Source: Oidiodendron maius Zn
Taxonomy: Eukaryota > Ascomycota > Leotiomycetes > Myxotrichaceae
NCBI GenBank assembly: GCA_000827325.1
Contig: KN832894.1
Location: 1 to 64,000 of the forward strand
Direction: 5' to 3'
Length of the DNA stretch: 64,000 nucleotides
Each line of letters starts with the position of its first letter. The stretch's first letter is position 1. Positions 61,818 to 64,000 of the stretch are shown here, one piece after another. Position numbers and translations under genes: made by a program. Under the pieces are notes generated by a model that saw only the letters and a list, made by a program, of their open reading frames with translations, searched no databases and had not been told where the DNA came from.

Positions 61818-62447
61818 GGTGCAGTCTGCCTTTCGCTAATGGATAAGTTAAGGGGCTTGATGATCATATACGAGATTCCCAATATGCCGGTATTAAATTC
61901 TAGTAACCCGAAACCATTATAGGCATCAGGAGCCTGTTATTTTATTGAAGGTTCTGTTCAACTTCTGGTGGTCGGCTTGTTTTGGGGTATCCCTGAATTC
62001 TACATTAAGAATTCCAAAAGAAGACTGTCGATATAACTTACTATTTTTCTGTTGGTAGGATCCAAACCATATAGGGTTAACATGAAAAGATATACCTTAG
62101 ATAGATAATATCTTCTATGGCTATATAAAGTTCCCAGTGCTATTCTATATAGAGCAAAGATCTGTCTCTTCGATTTCTTGCAGAGCCTGGGCACTTCTTA
62201 ACTATGCTATATTAGCCTTGCTATAGTCACTCTACCGTCCCGTTTGTAGTAGATTGCTTATACCTTAGTTCTGTGATATCTAAAGTGAGGGACTATTAAC
62301 TATAGTTGCAAATTGTGCAAAATCTCAATATTATTGACTCTAAGGTACCCTTAAGAGTATCGCGTATGAGAATGTTGTGTAGTGTTTAGGCTCTTAAGAA
62401 ATGCTTCAATTGACTAGTGAGCTATAGAGATTACCTTTCGCCCACCC
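61818..62447. other. Intergenic, no gene recognised
   Basis: This is the 5' flank of the F-box gene and a following A+T-rich stretch. I found no convincing frame. A 64-codon minus-strand frame (62000-62194) lacks family resemblance. Confidence 0.4.
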
Positions 62448-62915
62448 TTAGTCATCGTCGCTATCTATCAGATAGCTACCCTGAAACCTGCAGTTCACAT
62501 CCTCATCATGATCAGCCACCACGAAATCATCCTCCTCGTATTCATCCTCTCCGTAATCCTCCTCTTCATCATCGTCATTATCCTCTTTCTCATCACTGTA
62601 GTCGTCACAATCATTCTCCTCCTCGATGTTGCCTTCCTCATCCTCTTCGCAATATTCTTGCTCGCCCCAAGAGCTCCCATCTTCATCATCGCAATCCAGT
62701 ATCCAACCCTCTTCCTCCTCGCTACCAGTTCCCTCACCGTCACTTTCCGCGGTGTGTTTATCATTCCCCGTAGTTGACTGGCAACGTGCTCGTGTGTTCG
62801 GGCCATTTAAATTCCCAGAAATTTTATCCTTCGGGATTAGCCGAACAGTATTTGCAGCCCAAGGAAGACTTACTTGATGGGGAGTCATGTCAGCAATCGT
62901 GGTTAGTACGGACAA
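62448..62915 (-). CDS. Doubtful acidic low-complexity protein (155 aa)
   Basis: The frame ends in about 90 residues dominated by Asp and Glu (for example EEEEGWILDCDDEDG and DNDDDEEEDYGEDEYEEDDF) with SDDD at the C-terminus. Acidic tracts of this kind occur in nuclear chaperones and in unstructured tails. The same DNA also leaves long frames open in other phases because of its GAT/GAA repeats. A GTAAGT near 62872 (minus strand) with a GGCTAAT site downstream could be an intron, so the N-terminus is uncertain. No recognised domain. Confidence 0.35.
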   Translation of the reverse strand: MSVLTTIADMTPHQVSLPWAANTVRLIPKDKISGNLNGPNTRARCQSTTGNDKHTAESDGEGTGSEEEEGWILDCDDEDGSSWGEQEYCEEDEEGNIEEENDCDDYSDEKEDNDDDEEEDYGEDEYEEDDFVVADHDEDVNCRFQGSYLIDSDDD

Positions 62916-63029
62916 TCGTAAGCGGACAAGATAAAGAAATTAGCTTTTGTTGCCTAGCCATGGGATTATGGAGCCCGGCCCTTAAGAATAAATGGAAGAG
63001 CAGCCTTAAGCATCATTACCCAAAGTAGA

Positions 63030-63115
63030 TTTGACTGAATAGGCATTTTTCCAAAATAGGCAATCGCCCCTGAAATAGGCGAGCACTCCAAATAAGCGAG
63101 CAGCTAAAATAAGCT
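63030..63115. repeat. Degenerate repeats of about 20 bp around AATAGGC/AATAAGC
   Basis: Four or five units share (A)AATA(G/A)GC(GAGCA), for example AAATAGGCGAGCA and AAATAAGCGAGCA, at roughly 17-23 base spacing. They lie about 200 bases upstream of the Sho1-like gene. The rest of 62916-63275 shows no gene and probably holds that gene's promoter. Confidence 0.55.
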
Positions 63116-63275
63116 TTGGCACTTGCAGATGTTCTAGAACCCGGCCACGGGGCGTCTATCTTATTATACCTACTAAGCACAAGCATTATTCTCACTCAAA
63201 TATTGCTCTATTCTTCACATGATATAAACGACGTTATATTCTTAAAAAAATTCGGTCACTTATGAGATACCGACC

Positions 63276-63868
63276 ATGCCGTCTTACGGATCAGCACGTT
63301 CGCCGCTAATGCGCAATTTGAGTGAGAAGGCAGGCATCAACGACTACAAATCGTCCAGTGTACGCCTAGTGAGTATAGGTCGTATACTCCGGGACTCGTT
63401 AGCAGTATATTGTATCTCAATATCTATAGTACGTTGAGGTGTTTCTTATGCTGTGGTAACCACTAATGTTGTGTATTATTACAGCTTGCTTGGGTTATCG
63501 CGTTCGCCAGTTCGGTCGCTTGGACTGTTCAACAAGACACAAGCTCGTACCCAAACTATTTATGGTTTACCTTAGCCTTCGCTTTATGCCTGGTTGGCTG
63601 GATATTTGTGACTCTTGCGACTGGTACAGCTAAGAATTACCATGTGGCTATTGTTGGCTTTCTCGCCGCTGGGTTCATCCTGACTAGTTCGGCCGCCAAT
63701 AATTTATTATATACATCAGATATCTTACTGGAAATTGCGGCGGCCGGATTCATACTGCTCTCTGTGGTAAACGTATAGGATGCCAAGTTATACTACTCCG
63801 AGATCATGCTGATAGTAAAGTAGATAGTATGGATCTTCTACTTCTCCCAGTATTCTACCAGATCCTGA
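63276..63868 (+). CDS. Sho1-like four-helix membrane protein lacking the SH3 domain
   Basis: Exons 63276-63368, 63485-63772 and 63824-63868 join to 141 residues. Intron 1 is 116 bp (GTGAGT...TTACAG), intron 2 is 51 bp (GTATAG...GTAG). The product shows the four membrane helices of the fungal osmosensor Sho1: LAWVIAFASSVAWTV, FTLAFALCLVGWIFVTLATG, VAIVGFLAAGFILTSSAANN and AAAGFILLSVVN, which continues across the second intron as IVWIFYF. Known Sho1 continues about 150 residues to a C-terminal SH3 domain that binds the MAPKK Pbs2. Here a TGA follows ten codons later and I find no further exon in the remaining 132 bases. It may be a truncated paralogue retaining only the membrane sensor or oligomerisation part, or a gene cut by mutation. 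The N-terminus (PSYGSARSPLMRNLSEKAGI) is diverged. Confidence 0.72.
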
Positions 63869-64000
63869 ATTACTATTTCGGGTCACCGGGCTTCAAACCT
63901 ACCTAAATCCGGCCATAAGACCGCACTGCAATCAGTTTCGATATTAGTACTATAATTTCCCACGTCCCTGTTTGGACCTGTAGGACTGAGAGTCAATGCA
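63869..64000. other. Window end, no feature
   Basis: This is the 3' flank of the Sho1-like gene. No SH3-like frame and no donor site leading to one is seen in the available bases. Confidence 0.4.

Noticed and set aside
62417-62877. Plus-strand frames opposite the acidic protein
   Set aside because: They are mirror images of GAT/GAA-rich DNA giving His/Pro- or Ile/Leu-rich peptides with no support.
1-64000. Telomere repeats, tRNA or rRNA genes
   Set aside because: I saw no TTAGGG array and no tRNA-like or rRNA-like sequence. Degraded copies in the RIP block cannot be excluded by eye.

Overview
The window looks like a filamentous ascomycete (Pezizomycotina) chromosome. Protein-coding genes have short introns (about 44-56 bp, mostly GTATGT/GTAAGT/GTGAGT donors, CTAAC/CTGAC-type branch points and CAG/TAG acceptors). 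About two thirds of the window is extremely A+T-rich DNA almost lacking CA, TG and CG dinucleotides, which is the expected footprint of repeat-induced point mutation (RIP). The family matches (DUF3435 recombinase, fungal GH18 chitinase, FRE-type ferric reductase, Sho1) are also fungal. I cannot name the species.

Layout. Positions 1-3480, 6017-24990 and 28480-43335 are RIP-destroyed repeat DNA with no intact gene. Inside lies a less damaged island (3490-6016) holding three broken genes: an unrecognised one, an argininosuccinate synthase fragment and a small secreted protein. A second readable ghost (26229-28480) is a RIP-mutated Ulp1/C48-type protease gene. At about 43340 the composition changes abruptly. 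From there to the end the DNA has normal composition and carries intact, intron-bearing genes: a DUF3435 tyrosine recombinase of the Starship 'captain' type (43819-46299), a GH18 chitinase-like protein with a substituted catalytic Asp (47303-48930), a coiled-coil protein (49124-49744), a long minisatellite (50280-50990), a pseudokinase (51375-52488, minus), a ferric reductase (52668-54474, minus), a second paralogous pseudokinase (54898-55978, plus), a small secreted protein (56335-56934, minus), an unknown 258-residue protein (57373-58149), a degenerate satellite (58400-59460), an F-box/nucleotidyltransferase-like protein (60129-61817, minus), a doubtful acidic protein (62448-62915, minus) and a Sho1-like four-helix membrane protein without SH3 domain (63276-63868).

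Interpretation (inference). An intact captain-like gene sits just inside a sharp compositional border and points into a gene-rich segment that includes a ferric reductase. This matches the published architecture of the 5' end of a Starship giant transposon, in which ferric reductases are recurrent cargo. The element would extend rightwards beyond this window. The cargo module of a ferric reductase flanked by two sister pseudokinases with matching exon structure is the least familiar part. No right boundary, no second copy of the target site and no empty site can be seen here, so the Starship reading is a hypothesis. Exon joins were made by eye from splice consensus, frame continuity and family resemblance.
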